Source: Hymenobacter persicinus (lineage in GTDB: Bacteria; Bacteroidota; Bacteroidia; Cytophagales; Hymenobacteraceae). From it: a stretch of 64,000 nt of DNA. The stretch is from contig NZ_SEWE01000003.1 in the NCBI RefSeq assembly GCF_004167665.1, forward strand, positions 1 through 64,000, given 5' to 3'. The position numbers were made by a program, and so were the translations under genes. This document shows positions 27,481-35,915 of the stretch, piece by piece; position 1 is the first letter of the stretch; each line of letters begins with the position of its first letter. The notes below the pieces were generated by a model. The model had not been told where the DNA came from. It was given only the letters and a program-made list of their open reading frames with translations, and made no database searches.

Positions 27481-28557
27481 TTAGGCGTAAAACCCGCCCC
27501 GGGAGTTGAGCTGCCGGTATTTCGACAGCAGCCAGAGAAATACCGGCGCCCCGATAAAGGCCGTGAGCACACCGATGGGCAGCTCGGCCGGGGCAATGAT
27601 GGTGCGGGCCACCGTGTCGGATACAATCATCAGAATAGCGCCCAGCAGGGCCGAACCCAGAATCAGCAGACGGTTGTCGGAAAAGCCGGCCAAGCGCAGC
27701 AGGTGGGGCACAATCAGGCCCACGAACCCGATGACGCCGACCGTGGCCGTCGCCACGGCCACCAGCAGGGTGTTGAGCAGCAGAATGCGGTTTTGCAGCT
27801 TCCGCACGTCGATGCCCAAGTACTGTGCCTCGGTTTCGCCCAGCTGCAGGGCATTCAACGACTTAGCGTAGCGCAGCGCCACTAGTCCGCCCAGAACCGT
27901 GACCAAGCCCACTAAGTAAAACGAGGGCCAGTCGGCGCTGGAAAAGGAGCCCAGGCTCCAGAAGGTGATGGAGCGGGCCTGCGGGTCGCGGGCAATGTAG
28001 GACAGAAAGCCCGTGCCGCCGGCCGCCAGAGCATTAACGGCAATGCCGGCCAGCAGCATCGAAGCCACCGTGACCCGCCCCTGGGCGGCCGACAGCCGGT
28101 AGACCAGGGCCGTGGCGGCCAGGGCCCCCACGAAAGCCGCCGCCGGCAGCACCAGGGCCCCCAGCACCGGCACATTGGCCCAGCTCAGGGAGTTGCCGAG
28201 CACGAAAATAATGGCCGCGCCCAGGGCCGCCCCGGCCGAAGTACCAATCAGGCCCGGCTCCACGATGGGGTTGCGAAACAATGCCTGCATCAGCGTGCCC
28301 GACATCGACAAAGCGGCGCCCACGCAGGCGCAGAGCAGCACCCGCGGCAGCCGAATCTGGAAAAACACGCCCCGGTGCAGCGTGGCCATGGGGTCGGGGT
28401 TGGGCGGCGTCAGGCCGAAAGCTTCGCCCAAAAAGCCGCCCAACTCAGGGTAGGTGAGGGCCATGGCGCCGAGGCGGGCCGACAGGACCAGCACCAATAG
28501 CAGCACGGCCGTCAGCAACCCAAAGTACAGGCGCACGCGCCGTGGGGAAAGAGTCAC
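27481..28557 (-). CDS. hmuU: FecCD-family ABC permease (haem/iron-chelate import)
   Basis: 358 residues and about ten hydrophobic segments, the FecCD size and pattern. Diagnostic stretches are PRVLLCACVGAALSMSGTLMQALFRNP (split by the family's GAALS loop), GTSAGAALGA and GFVGLIVPHLLRL, the loop contacting the ATPase. The start codon is GTG at 28557; it shares one base with the TAG stop of the preceding binding-protein gene, so translation is coupled. Dimeric inner-membrane channel with the HmuV-like ATPase. Confidence 0.92.
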   Translation of the reverse strand: MTLSPRRVRLYFGLLTAVLLLVLVLSARLGAMALTYPELGGFLGEAFGLTPPNPDPMATLHRGVFFQIRLPRVLLCACVGAALSMSGTLMQALFRNPIVEPGLIGTSAGAALGAAIIFVLGNSLSWANVPVLGALVLPAAAFVGALAATALVYRLSAAQGRVTVASMLLAGIAVNALAAGGTGFLSYIARDPQARSITFWSLGSFSSADWPSFYLVGLVTVLGGLVALRYAKSLNALQLGETEAQYLGIDVRKLQNRILLLNTLLVAVATATVGVIGFVGLIVPHLLRLAGFSDNRLLILGSALLGAILMIVSDTVARTIIAPAELPIGVLTAFIGAPVFLWLLSKYRQLNSRGGFYA

Positions 28558-29432
28558 TACTGGGCGGGCTGCTGGTGAATAAGCTTCTGGAGCATGAGCA
28601 CGTTCTGGCCGGTGCGCGGACCCAGGTACACCATGTCGTGCTCCTCGACGCGGTAGATGCGGTTGTTTTTGGCCGCCGGGGTGAGGGCCACGCCGGGCAG
28701 TTGCTTGAACTTCTCCAGCCCGCCCTGCCGGTCGTAGCCGAAGTCGGTGGCCAGAATCACGTCGGGCTGGGCCTCGGCAATAAGCTCGGGGCTGATGGGC
28801 TTCATGCCCTCAGCGGCGTTGAGGGAGTTGACCCCGCCGGCCCAGGCCACCATCTGCGTGCCGGTGCTTTTCTGCCCCATGGCCAAGTAGATGTTCTTCT
28901 GCAGGCCGTAGTGAATGATAACCACCTTGGGATGGTCGGGGTACTGCTTGACGTTTTCGGCGGCCTGGGCCATGTCGGCGGTAAGCTGCTTGGCCAGCTC
29001 ATCGGCCTTGGCCCGCTGCCCGAACCCGTCGCCAAGCTGCTGGAGCAGCTGGCAGGTTTCGGGAATCGTTTTGCTGGCCGAAAATTCCTTGATGGGGATG
29101 CCCACGTTCTGCACCTGGGTCATCACGGCGGCGGGCGCAATGTTGCCGTCGGAGTACACCACCGTGGGCTTGAGCGAGATGATGCCCTCGGCGTTGAGCA
29201 GGCGGTGGTAGCCCACGGTGGGCAGCTTCTTGGCCGCCGGCGGGTAGGTGCTCGATAAGTCTACGCCCACGAGGCGGCTTTCCGCGCCCAGGGCGTAAAT
29301 CATTTCCGTGAGCTGCTTCGATACCGACACGATGCGCTCCTGCTGAGGCTCGGTGGCCGCTTTTTCTTCGTTGCGGAACCGGTTGCAGGCCACGGAAGCC
29401 AGCAAAACGGCAGCGTACACTATTTTTTTCAT
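28557..29432 (-). CDS. hmuT: Haem ABC transporter substrate-binding lipoprotein
   Basis: 291 residues. The lipobox LASVAC puts the lipidated Cys at 16. Class III periplasmic-binding fold: RIVSVSKQLTEMIYALGAESRLVGV (broken at the family Gly), KPTVVYSDGN, IPIKEFSASKT, PKVVIIHYGLQKN and AQPDVILATDFGYD. Typical haem ligands (a Tyr/His pair) could be Tyr in HYGLQ and the DMVYLGPR region, but this is inference. First gene of the three-gene import operon; a near-consensus -7 element (TATTTCTG, complement of 29444-29451) lies 12 bp upstream. The 29466-29563 repeat separates it from the receptor gene. Confidence 0.9.
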   Translation of the reverse strand: MKKIVYAAVLLASVACNRFRNEEKAATEPQQERIVSVSKQLTEMIYALGAESRLVGVDLSSTYPPAAKKLPTVGYHRLLNAEGIISLKPTVVYSDGNIAPAAVMTQVQNVGIPIKEFSASKTIPETCQLLQQLGDGFGQRAKADELAKQLTADMAQAAENVKQYPDHPKVVIIHYGLQKNIYLAMGQKSTGTQMVAWAGGVNSLNAAEGMKPISPELIAEAQPDVILATDFGYDRQGGLEKFKQLPGVALTPAAKNNRIYRVEEHDMVYLGPRTGQNVLMLQKLIHQQPAQ

Positions 29433-29465
29433 GAGAGGTTCTTCAGAAATAAACCGATAACCCAG

Positions 29466-29563
29466 AACGTCATGCTGAGCGAAGCCGAAGCAACCCTACT
29501 GCTTCGTTTGAATAGTAGTCCAACGAAACGGGAGAGATGCTTCGACCGGCTCAGCATGACGAC
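29466..29563. repeat. Long inverted-repeat intergenic element
   Basis: The outer arms read CGTCATGCTGAGC at 29468-29480 and its inverse at 29549-29561, with the match extending through a CGAAGCA block. Inside are GCTTCGTTTG and an inverted near-copy. It fills the gap between the TonB receptor stop and start of the binding-protein leader. The CATGCTGAGC arm is, from memory, a widely dispersed intergenic motif in several bacterial phyla; only one copy is seen here. Confidence 0.7.
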
Positions 29564-29583
29564 TTCAAAGGTTTTCAGTCAGC

Positions 29584-31920
29584 TTAAAAGGTATAGTTCA
29601 GATTAACGCCGGCGTACCAGTTGCGGGGCATGCCGGGGTTGTAGAACGTGGGCTTGCCCACGGGCGTCGTCTGGTTCAGGGCCACCGAGGCCACGTAGCG
29701 CTTATCGGTGATGTTGTCGAGGCCCCCGAACACGTCGTAGCCCAGGTGCCCGGCCAGCTTGTTGCGGATGCCCAGGCGGCTGTTGAGCAGCCAGTAGGAG
29801 GCAGCGTAGCGGGCGTTGTTGTCCGACATGGGCGTGCGGTCCGTGAACTGGGAGGTCAGGTTCAGGTAAATGCCGGGCTGGGTTTCCACGTCGAGGCCGC
29901 CGGTAAACAGGTTCTTGAACGAGCCCGTCACTTGCTTGCCGCTGAAGTCGCCGGAGGGCGCCTTGTAGTCCTTGAACTCGGCGTCGGTGTAGGTGTAGCT
30001 CACGAAGGGCCGCACCTGGGTCAGCACGCCGGGCTTGGCGGGGTCAATTAGGTTGCCCGACAAAGCCAGCTCCACGCCCTTGTATTCCGACTTGCCGGAG
30101 TTCACGAAGTAGGTTACCCGGTCGGGCGTCACCTGGCTCACGAGGCCGTTTTTGACCTGCATCCGGAACAGCGTCACGTCGTAGTTCAGGTGGTTGCCCA
30201 GGATGGTGCCGCGGGAGCCCAACTCCACGTTCTGGTTGGTTTCGGGCTTCACGTCGGGGTTAATCGGGCCACTGCCGATGGGCGCGGCGGCCGTCAGGGA
30301 AATCTGGCTGCTGACGGGCGGCGAGAAACCCGTGCTATACTGGGCAAACACCGAAAACTTATCGTTGAAGGAGTGCAGCACGGCCACGCGGGGCGTGAAG
30401 GTGGGGTCGAACTGCCGGTAGCCCGAGGAGCTTACCGCGGGCTTCACCTTCGGAATCAGGTCCATGATGGTGTACGACACCACGTTGTAGCTCACGCCGG
30501 CCGTCACGGTGGTGTGCTCGGTCACGGAGGCTTCGGCCTGGGCAAAAGTGTTGGTCTGAATCGACTTCACTTCCTGGTCCATGCTGATGGCGCCGGTTTC
30601 CTTGCCCACGGTCGTCAGGAAGGCGTAGCGCTTGTTCACGTCCTGGGTGGCCATGTACTCGGTGCCCACGGCGAAGCGGGTGGCAATGCTGCCCAGCGTG
30701 GGCGAGTAGGTAAACACGCTGCGCACGCCGCGCTTGGCGCGCTGGGCGTGGGTGTAGCCGGGCTCCACCGGGCTGAGCGAGTTGGAGTTCGAAGTAAACA
30801 GCGTCGTTGAGTTGGCGAACTTGTCGGTGAAGCGGTAGGTATGGGTCAGGCCCAGGCGGGTGATTTCGGCGTCCACGCCGATGTCGCGGTTGGTGTAGGC
30901 CGGGGCCGTTTTGAGGTAGCTGGTGAAAAAGTCGGTGCTGTCGAGCTCCCCGGCGTAGTTGTCGTGCTGGTTGGTGTAGGTGCCCAGCACGCTCACGGTC
31001 TGCTTGTCGCTCACGTAGAAGTCGCCGGCCACGGTCACGTAGTCCTTGCGGCTGTTGGAGTGGGCGTCGCGGAAGCCCTGGGTTTCCTGGTGGCCGTAGT
31101 TCACGAGCAGGTTCACCTTGTCGGTGCCGATGCCCAGGCCGGTGTTGGTGCGTAGCAGGCCGTATTTACCCACCGTGGTGCCCAGATTGATGCTGGTGCC
31201 GGGCGCGGCTTTGCGGGTCTGGAACGACACGACGCCACCGAGCGTGGCGCCGTAAATCGTGGAGGCGGGGCCCTTCACCACGTCGATGCGGCCGATGGTG
31301 GTGTAGTCGAGGTCGTCGAGGGAAGTCGTGCCGTCCGCTTCCGACAGCGGAATGCCGTTCTGGTAGAGCTTCACGCCCCGGATGCTGAAGCGCCCGTAGG
31401 TGCCGCCGATGCCCCGAATCACGAGGTTCGACTGCGAGGCCGCGCTGCGCACGTTCATGCGCACGCCGGGCACCTGGTTGAGGGTGTTTTGCAGGAAGAT
31501 GGTGTTGTTGCGCTGCAAATCTTTCTCGGTCACGATGGTCAGCGCGGCCGGGGTTTCGAGCAGCTTGCGGTCCGTGCCCGTGCCGTAGCCAATCACCTGT
31601 ACCTCGCTCAACCCCGTGTTGGAGGGGGCCAGGCCGATGGTTAGGGGCGCGTTAGCATTCTTGATGGCAATTTCCTGGGGCACGTAGCCCAGGGACTGCA
31701 CCCGCACGGCGCGGAATTCTTCGGCCGCGCTCAGCGAAAAGCGGCCCTGCGCGTCAGTAGCGACGGAGGTGGTCTGGCCTGCCACTACTACGGCGGCGCC
31801 CACTAGGGGCTGGCGGCTCTGTTGGTCGAGCACGGTGCCCGTTACGGTAAACTGCGCCCAGGCTGGGGCGCTCAGCAGCATTCCGGCCAACAGCAGGAAC
31901 GTGGTAAACAATGATTTCAT
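29584..31920 (-). CDS. TonB-dependent outer-membrane receptor (probable haem/iron receptor)
   Basis: 778 residues from the ATG at 31920; a longer in-frame start at 32121 would put 67 residues ahead of a perfect signal peptide (MKSLFTTFLLLAG...PAWAQ) and is rejected. Residues 24-110 form a carboxypeptidase-regulatory-like beta sandwich (VTGTVLDQQSRQPLVGA), then the plug (TPAALTIVTEKDLQ, VPGVRMNVRSA, DVVKGPASTIYG; about 130-260) and a 22-strand-type barrel ending in the expected C-terminal Phe (GVNLNYTF). It takes up a ligand energised by TonB. Same strand and directly upstream of hmuTUV-like genes, hence a haem or iron chelate is likely. Confidence 0.92.
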   Translation of the reverse strand: MKSLFTTFLLLAGMLLSAPAWAQFTVTGTVLDQQSRQPLVGAAVVVAGQTTSVATDAQGRFSLSAAEEFRAVRVQSLGYVPQEIAIKNANAPLTIGLAPSNTGLSEVQVIGYGTGTDRKLLETPAALTIVTEKDLQRNNTIFLQNTLNQVPGVRMNVRSAASQSNLVIRGIGGTYGRFSIRGVKLYQNGIPLSEADGTTSLDDLDYTTIGRIDVVKGPASTIYGATLGGVVSFQTRKAAPGTSINLGTTVGKYGLLRTNTGLGIGTDKVNLLVNYGHQETQGFRDAHSNSRKDYVTVAGDFYVSDKQTVSVLGTYTNQHDNYAGELDSTDFFTSYLKTAPAYTNRDIGVDAEITRLGLTHTYRFTDKFANSTTLFTSNSNSLSPVEPGYTHAQRAKRGVRSVFTYSPTLGSIATRFAVGTEYMATQDVNKRYAFLTTVGKETGAISMDQEVKSIQTNTFAQAEASVTEHTTVTAGVSYNVVSYTIMDLIPKVKPAVSSSGYRQFDPTFTPRVAVLHSFNDKFSVFAQYSTGFSPPVSSQISLTAAAPIGSGPINPDVKPETNQNVELGSRGTILGNHLNYDVTLFRMQVKNGLVSQVTPDRVTYFVNSGKSEYKGVELALSGNLIDPAKPGVLTQVRPFVSYTYTDAEFKDYKAPSGDFSGKQVTGSFKNLFTGGLDVETQPGIYLNLTSQFTDRTPMSDNNARYAASYWLLNSRLGIRNKLAGHLGYDVFGGLDNITDKRYVASVALNQTTPVGKPTFYNPGMPRNWYAGVNLNYTF

Positions 31921-31933
31921 ACGGAAAGAGGTG

Positions 31934-31949
31934 TGACCTGAAAGGGTCA
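31934..31949. promoter_or_regulatory. Palindrome in the receptor leader, possible operator
   Basis: TGACC and GGTCA half-sites separated by six bases, 14 bp upstream of the receptor ATG, overlapping a second small stem (CCTGA/TCAGG). It could be an operator or an RNA hairpin over the ribosome entry site. No match to a Fur box is claimed. Confidence 0.3.
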
Positions 31950-32157
31950 GGATGAGGAGTCCGGCTCCCAGAAAGGGGAGCGGAGAATATCGAAATGTCG
32001 AAATGAGGAAAAGGGCCACCAAGGCCGCGCCAGCCGCGCCCATAGGAACTGGGCGGCGGCCAAAAGCTAGGAAGGCCCGTGCCCGCCCAACGCGCCGCGC
32101 GAAGCCGCCGGTAAAAACCATCGGCGCGCTACCTGGCAGTAGAAAAACGGGAGCTGG

Positions 32158-32712
32158 TTAAGCCTGAAAGCAGGCCGGGCGCCGGGGCGGGGCGAAGGGC
32201 ACTTCGGCGGGCAAGGAGCTCAGCGCCGCCGCGTAGAATGCGTACTTCGGCTTCACCACCCGTCCCCCGGAACTGCCGGCCAGGCGGACAGCGGGGAGCA
32301 GGAAGCTGAGCTTAGACAGGTCGCTGAAGGCCTTTTTAGCCGACTTGCGGGCCCCGGCCTCGGGGTGGGCGTACTCGCGCACGTGCTTGACGAGGCCGGC
32401 CAGCAGCTTTTCCTCGCCCCGGTCGTGCCAGCAGAAATAGGTGACGGAGTCGGCGGTGGCGCGCTGCCGCACGATGTCGTAGCGCTGGCCGCGGTAAGAA
32501 AACTCGTGCGGCTCGTGCCACTGCAAGGGCGCCGCACCGGCAGGGTGCCGGGCCACGGTGATACGGACCAGCGCCGCATCGGGCAGGGAGGAGCGCCGTA
32601 GCTTCTCGGCCGTCCGCCGCAGCTCGTGCTGCTGCCACATAGCCACCGGATACACCCCTACCAGATTGTAGAGGAAAACGGTGAGCAGCAGAAAGACGCC
32701 GAGATGCTTCAA
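32158..32712 (-). CDS. Small exported or membrane-anchored protein next to the haem receptor
   Basis: 184 residues starting at a TTG (32712), since an in-frame TAG lies ten codons upstream and the next ATG falls after the signal. The N-terminus MKHLGVFLLLTVFLYNLVG is a signal peptide or anchor. The body has a basic helix (ELRRTAEKLRRSS), a beta-rich WHEPHEFSYRGQRYDIVRQ and SVTYFCWHDRGEEKLL, and a Pro/Arg tail ending CFQA. I do not recognise a domain. It lies 237 bp upstream of the TonB receptor on the same strand; similar small proteins often flank Bacteroidota TonB receptors, so an accessory role is possible. A -7-like TAGTTTTA lies at the complement of 32732-32739. Confidence 0.65.
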   Translation of the reverse strand: MKHLGVFLLLTVFLYNLVGVYPVAMWQQHELRRTAEKLRRSSLPDAALVRITVARHPAGAAPLQWHEPHEFSYRGQRYDIVRQRATADSVTYFCWHDRGEEKLLAGLVKHVREYAHPEAGARKSAKKAFSDLSKLSFLLPAVRLAGSSGGRVVKPKYAFYAAALSSLPAEVPFAPPRRPACFQA

Positions 32713-32934
32713 TGAAACGGATTTGACCAGGTAAAACTACGGTAAAAATAAGGCGCTGCCGCCAATTCGCGGCCATGGTGCCGGGCTTTTAAATCCTGGC
32801 TCAACCGTAGCCCCCGGCAACCCCTAGGCCGTAGAAAGCCCGGGCCGGCCGGGTGTAGCCCCCGCCAATTGCCGATATTGGCCCGGCTTCGGCGGATAGC
32901 GCGCCGACTCCCCCAAACCCCGCCCCTTACCCTG

Positions 32935-34251
32935 ATGGCCGTAGCTCAACTCATTCGTCCCTTGGTGCAGCCCTTTGCCGAGTTTTTCCGGCGGGAAGCG
33001 GCCGGGGGCATTGTGCTGCTGGTCAGCGCCGCGCTGGCCCTGCTGCTGGCCAACACCAACTGGGGCCCGGCCCGGTATTTCCCCGGGCTCTGGGACCAGC
33101 ACCTGCGCGTGGCCTTCAACGGGCTGGTGCTCGACAAAAGCCTGCTGCACTGGATCAACGACGGGCTGATGACGGTGTTTTTCCTGATTGTGGGGCTGGA
33201 AATCAAGCGCGAAGTCCTCGACGGGGAGCTGGCCACGCTGCGGCAGGCGGCGCTGCCCATTGCCGGGGCCGTGGGCGGCATGGTGGTGCCGGCGCTGCTG
33301 TTCACGCTCTTCAACCGCGGCACGCCCACGTCCGGGGGCTGGGGCATCCCGATGGCTACCGACATTGCCTTTGCCCTGGCCGTGCTCCAGCTGCTCGGCC
33401 CGCGGGTGCCGCTGGGCCTGAAAGTATTCCTGACGGCCCTGGCCATCGTCGACGATTTGGGCGCGGTGCTCGTTATTGCCGGTTTCTACACCCGGGAGCT
33501 GCACCTGCCTTTTCTGTACCTGGCCCTCGGCACCTGGGCCGGGCTGCTGGCGCTAAACTGGCTGGGGGTCCGCAGCCTGATTCCGTACCTGGCCCTGGGC
33601 GTGTTGCTGTGGTATTTCACGCTCGAATCGGGAGTGCACGCGACGCTGGCCGGGGTGCTGCTAGCCGTGGCAATTCCGGCCCGCATCGGGCACGCGCGGC
33701 CGGTGCTGCTGCGCCTGCTGGAAGAGCGGCTGCTGTTTATCCGCGACGAAGCGCACGGCGCCGACGCCGACCCGCGCACCATCAGCGAGGAGCTCGAGCA
33801 CCTTTCTGACCTGATCAGCTCCCCGGCCCAGAAGCTGGAGCAGCGCCTGCACTCAGTCGTTGCCTTTGGCATCATTCCCCTATTTGCCTTTGCCAACACC
33901 AGCCTCGCTCTCGACGCGTCGGTGTTTGGGCAACTGACCTCGCCGCTGGGGCTGGGCATTCTGGCCGGGCTGGTGCTGGGCAAGCCCCTGGGTATCGGGC
34001 TGCTGGCCTGGATTACGGTGCGGCTGGGCTGGGCCGCGCTGCCCCCGGGCGTGTCGTGGCGGCAGCTCTGGGGCGCGGGCATCCTGGGCGGCATTGGGTT
34101 TACCATGTCCCTCTTTATCACCTTGCTGGCGCTGGGGGAGCACTCGGCGGGCGAAGCCGTGGCCAAGCTGGCCATTCTGCTGGCCTCGCTCGTGGCGGGC
34201 ACGGTGGGCTACCTGCTGCTGCGCACTACCAAGCCGGCGGAAGCCCGATAA
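32935..34251 (+). CDS. nhaA: Na+/H+ antiporter NhaA
   Basis: 438 residues from the ATG at 32935; the TTG at 32869 would add 22 basic residues not found in the family. NhaA hallmarks: FFLIVGLEIKREVLDGEL (about 80-97), MATDIAFALAV and LAIVDDLGAVLVIAGFY with the paired transport aspartates, the FANTSLAL unwound TM11 region and IGFTMSLFITLLAL. It exchanges two H+ for one Na+ at the inner membrane for pH and sodium homeostasis. Monocistronic: a terminator follows within 5 bp of the stop. Confidence 0.96.
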   Translation: MAVAQLIRPLVQPFAEFFRREAAGGIVLLVSAALALLLANTNWGPARYFPGLWDQHLRVAFNGLVLDKSLLHWINDGLMTVFFLIVGLEIKREVLDGELATLRQAALPIAGAVGGMVVPALLFTLFNRGTPTSGGWGIPMATDIAFALAVLQLLGPRVPLGLKVFLTALAIVDDLGAVLVIAGFYTRELHLPFLYLALGTWAGLLALNWLGVRSLIPYLALGVLLWYFTLESGVHATLAGVLLAVAIPARIGHARPVLLRLLEERLLFIRDEAHGADADPRTISEELEHLSDLISSPAQKLEQRLHSVVAFGIIPLFAFANTSLALDASVFGQLTSPLGLGILAGLVLGKPLGIGLLAWITVRLGWAALPPGVSWRQLWGAGILGGIGFTMSLFITLLALGEHSAGEAVAKLAILLASLVAGTVGYLLLRTTKPAEAR

Positions 34252-34255
34252 CGCA

Positions 34256-34308
34256 AAAAGGCCCGAAAAGAGCTTGTGCCTGCGCATCAGCAACCTTTCG
34301 GGCCTTTT
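34256..34308. terminator. Bidirectional terminator with a long loop
   Basis: 13 bp perfect stem (34256-34268 with 34296-34308) flanked by A and T tracts, around a 27-base loop. It stops nhaA on the plus strand and the tRNA transcript on the minus strand. Confidence 0.75.
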
Positions 34309-34320
34309 GAAAATAAAGTG

Positions 34321-34393
34321 AGCCTCTTATTGGACTCGAACCAACGACCTGCTCATTACGAATGAGCTGCTCTACCAACTGAGCTAAAGAGGC
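34321..34393 (-). tRNA. tRNA-Thr (CGT anticodon)
   Basis: 73 nt read on the minus strand. Acceptor stem GCCTCTT with AAGAGGC, D arm GCTC/GAGC, anticodon stem GCTCA/TGAGC with loop TTCGTAA (anticodon CGT, reads ACG), T loop TTCGAGT and discriminator T. CCA is not encoded. All four arms pair, with one G-U at the base of the T stem. Confidence 0.97.
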
Positions 34394-34565
34394 ATTTCCC
34401 GCTGAACCGTTCGTCCGCCGGGGCTGCAAAGATAGACAGACTAGGAAACAACGCGCAAGCCCCCCCGGGAAATTTTTGTGACGCAACCTGCCACGGCCGC
34501 CCGGCGTTGGAAAAAGAAGGCCGTGGCGGACTCTTCCGCGCCGGGCCTCCTTTTTCTGACTGCCT

Positions 34566-35030
34566 ATGAAACGCAAAAAATCTGACTCCCTGCTGCAAGC
34601 CCTCGGCAGCGGCCTCGCCGGCGCCCTGGCCCTGACGCTGCTCCACGAAACGGCCCGCCGCCTGCGTCCCGAAAATGCCCCGCGCATGGACGTGCTCGGA
34701 ATGCGCGCCCTGCGCAAGCTCCTGCACCAGGCCGAAGCCCCGCAGCCCAACGACGACACGCTTTTCAACCTGACGATGGCCGGCGACGTGCTGTCCAATG
34801 GCTTGTACTACAGTCTGGTGGGCAGCGGCAAAAAGGCCTGGCAGCGCGGGGCCGTGCTGGGGCTGGCGGCGGGCGTGGGCGGCGTGGTGCTGCCGGGGCC
34901 GCTGGGGCTAGGCGAGGCTCCCAGCGCCCGCACCCCCCAGACCAAGCTCATGACCGTGGCCTGGTACCTGGTCGGCGGCCTCGTGGCGGCCGGTACCTCC
35001 CGGGCCTGGCGCCGGGCCCGGAAGGGCTAA
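34566..35030 (+). CDS. Hypothetical membrane protein
   Basis: 154 residues. Basic start MKRKKSD then a helix SLLQALGSGLAGALALTLL (about 9-27). The centre (28-70) is polar with an RPENAPRMDVLGMRALRKLL helix split at its Met-Asp. Two further hydrophobic segments: GAVLGLAAGVGGVVLPGPLG (about 96-115) and LMTVAWYLVGGLVAAG (about 127-143). The Gly-rich segments and Arg-rich end (RAWRRARKG) fit an inner-membrane protein. No domain recognised. It precedes another unknown membrane protein by 28 bp; they may be co-transcribed. Confidence 0.8.
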   Translation: MKRKKSDSLLQALGSGLAGALALTLLHETARRLRPENAPRMDVLGMRALRKLLHQAEAPQPNDDTLFNLTMAGDVLSNGLYYSLVGSGKKAWQRGAVLGLAAGVGGVVLPGPLGLGEAPSARTPQTKLMTVAWYLVGGLVAAGTSRAWRRARKG

Positions 35031-35058
35031 AAGCGCAAAACGGCTATCTTAGCCGCCT

Positions 35059-35883
35059 ATGATGCCTTCATTTTCCGCGTTCGGACGCCGGTTCGGGGTC
35101 TTTCTGCTACTCCTGCTGACTCCCTTACTGGCCCGGGCCGATGCCTTGGACGGCGCCATGCTCATGTTTGAAATCCTGGCCGTGGTGGCGGGCTTGGCGT
35201 TGTTCGGCGTGGTCCTGACCTTACTGGCTTACTTCCGACCGGAGTCGCGGGTGCTGCAACTATTGAATGGCATCGGGTTTTGCCTGAGTTTGCTGTTGGG
35301 CCTGCTCTGGGACCAGGTTTTCAACTCTTCGACTTCGTCAAACCTCTTTGGGGGCTTCAATCCTTTCCTGGGCGCGGCGGTTCCGCTGGCGCTGTGGCTG
35401 GGCGGCGTCACGCTGGCCCGGCGCGAAATGCGGCCCAGGCGCCGGGTGGTGTGGGTGGCGGCGGCCGTCTTTGGGGCGCAAATGCTGCTAAGCCCACTGC
35501 TGCGGACGCTGCTCTGGAGCGTGGTGGGCCCTGCTGTTTTTGTTAGCGGTGGCCTGAGCTGGGTGTGGTGGGCCATCAGCCTACTGCTTTCCTTCGCCGT
35601 GTGGTGGCTGGTGCTGGAGCAGGCCCAGCGCCACTGGCGCCTCGACTGGCACGAGCCCCGGCAGTGGCTGCTGGCCCCGGCGCTGGAAGCCGTTTTTAGT
35701 TTCCTGCTTAGCCTGACATCAGTGTTTTCGTCGCTGGGAGAAGGCGCGGAACTGGCGTCGTGGGGCCAGTTTGTGGCCACGCTGCTGGGGTATGGAATGC
35801 TGGGCTGGGCCGTGGGCGTGCTGGCCGTGAAGCTAAACCAGCAGCGCTACGCGGCCGCCGACGTGGAAGAACCAGCCGGCTGA
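35059..35883 (+). CDS. Hypothetical multi-pass membrane protein
   Basis: 274 residues: a cleavable-looking signal (FGVFLLLLLTPLLARADA, about 12-29), then about six hydrophobic segments (near 33-58, 70-84, 100-115, 128-145, 160-182 and 235-255). Polar loops include SSTSSNLFGGFNPFLG and RHWRLDWHEPRQW. No catalytic motif is recognised. A -7-like element TATCTTAG (35045-35052, one mismatch) sits just before the ATG, so it may have its own near-leaderless promoter. Function unknown. Confidence 0.8.
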   Translation: MMPSFSAFGRRFGVFLLLLLTPLLARADALDGAMLMFEILAVVAGLALFGVVLTLLAYFRPESRVLQLLNGIGFCLSLLLGLLWDQVFNSSTSSNLFGGFNPFLGAAVPLALWLGGVTLARREMRPRRRVVWVAAAVFGAQMLLSPLLRTLLWSVVGPAVFVSGGLSWVWWAISLLLSFAVWWLVLEQAQRHWRLDWHEPRQWLLAPALEAVFSFLLSLTSVFSSLGEGAELASWGQFVATLLGYGMLGWAVGVLAVKLNQQRYAAADVEEPAG

Positions 35884-35915
35884 ATTCCCCGCTTTCCAGC
35901 ATCTTTGCGGGCAGT

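Noticed and set aside
29584..32121. A 67-residue N-terminal extension of the TonB receptor
   Set aside because: It would place a complete signal peptide inside the protein.
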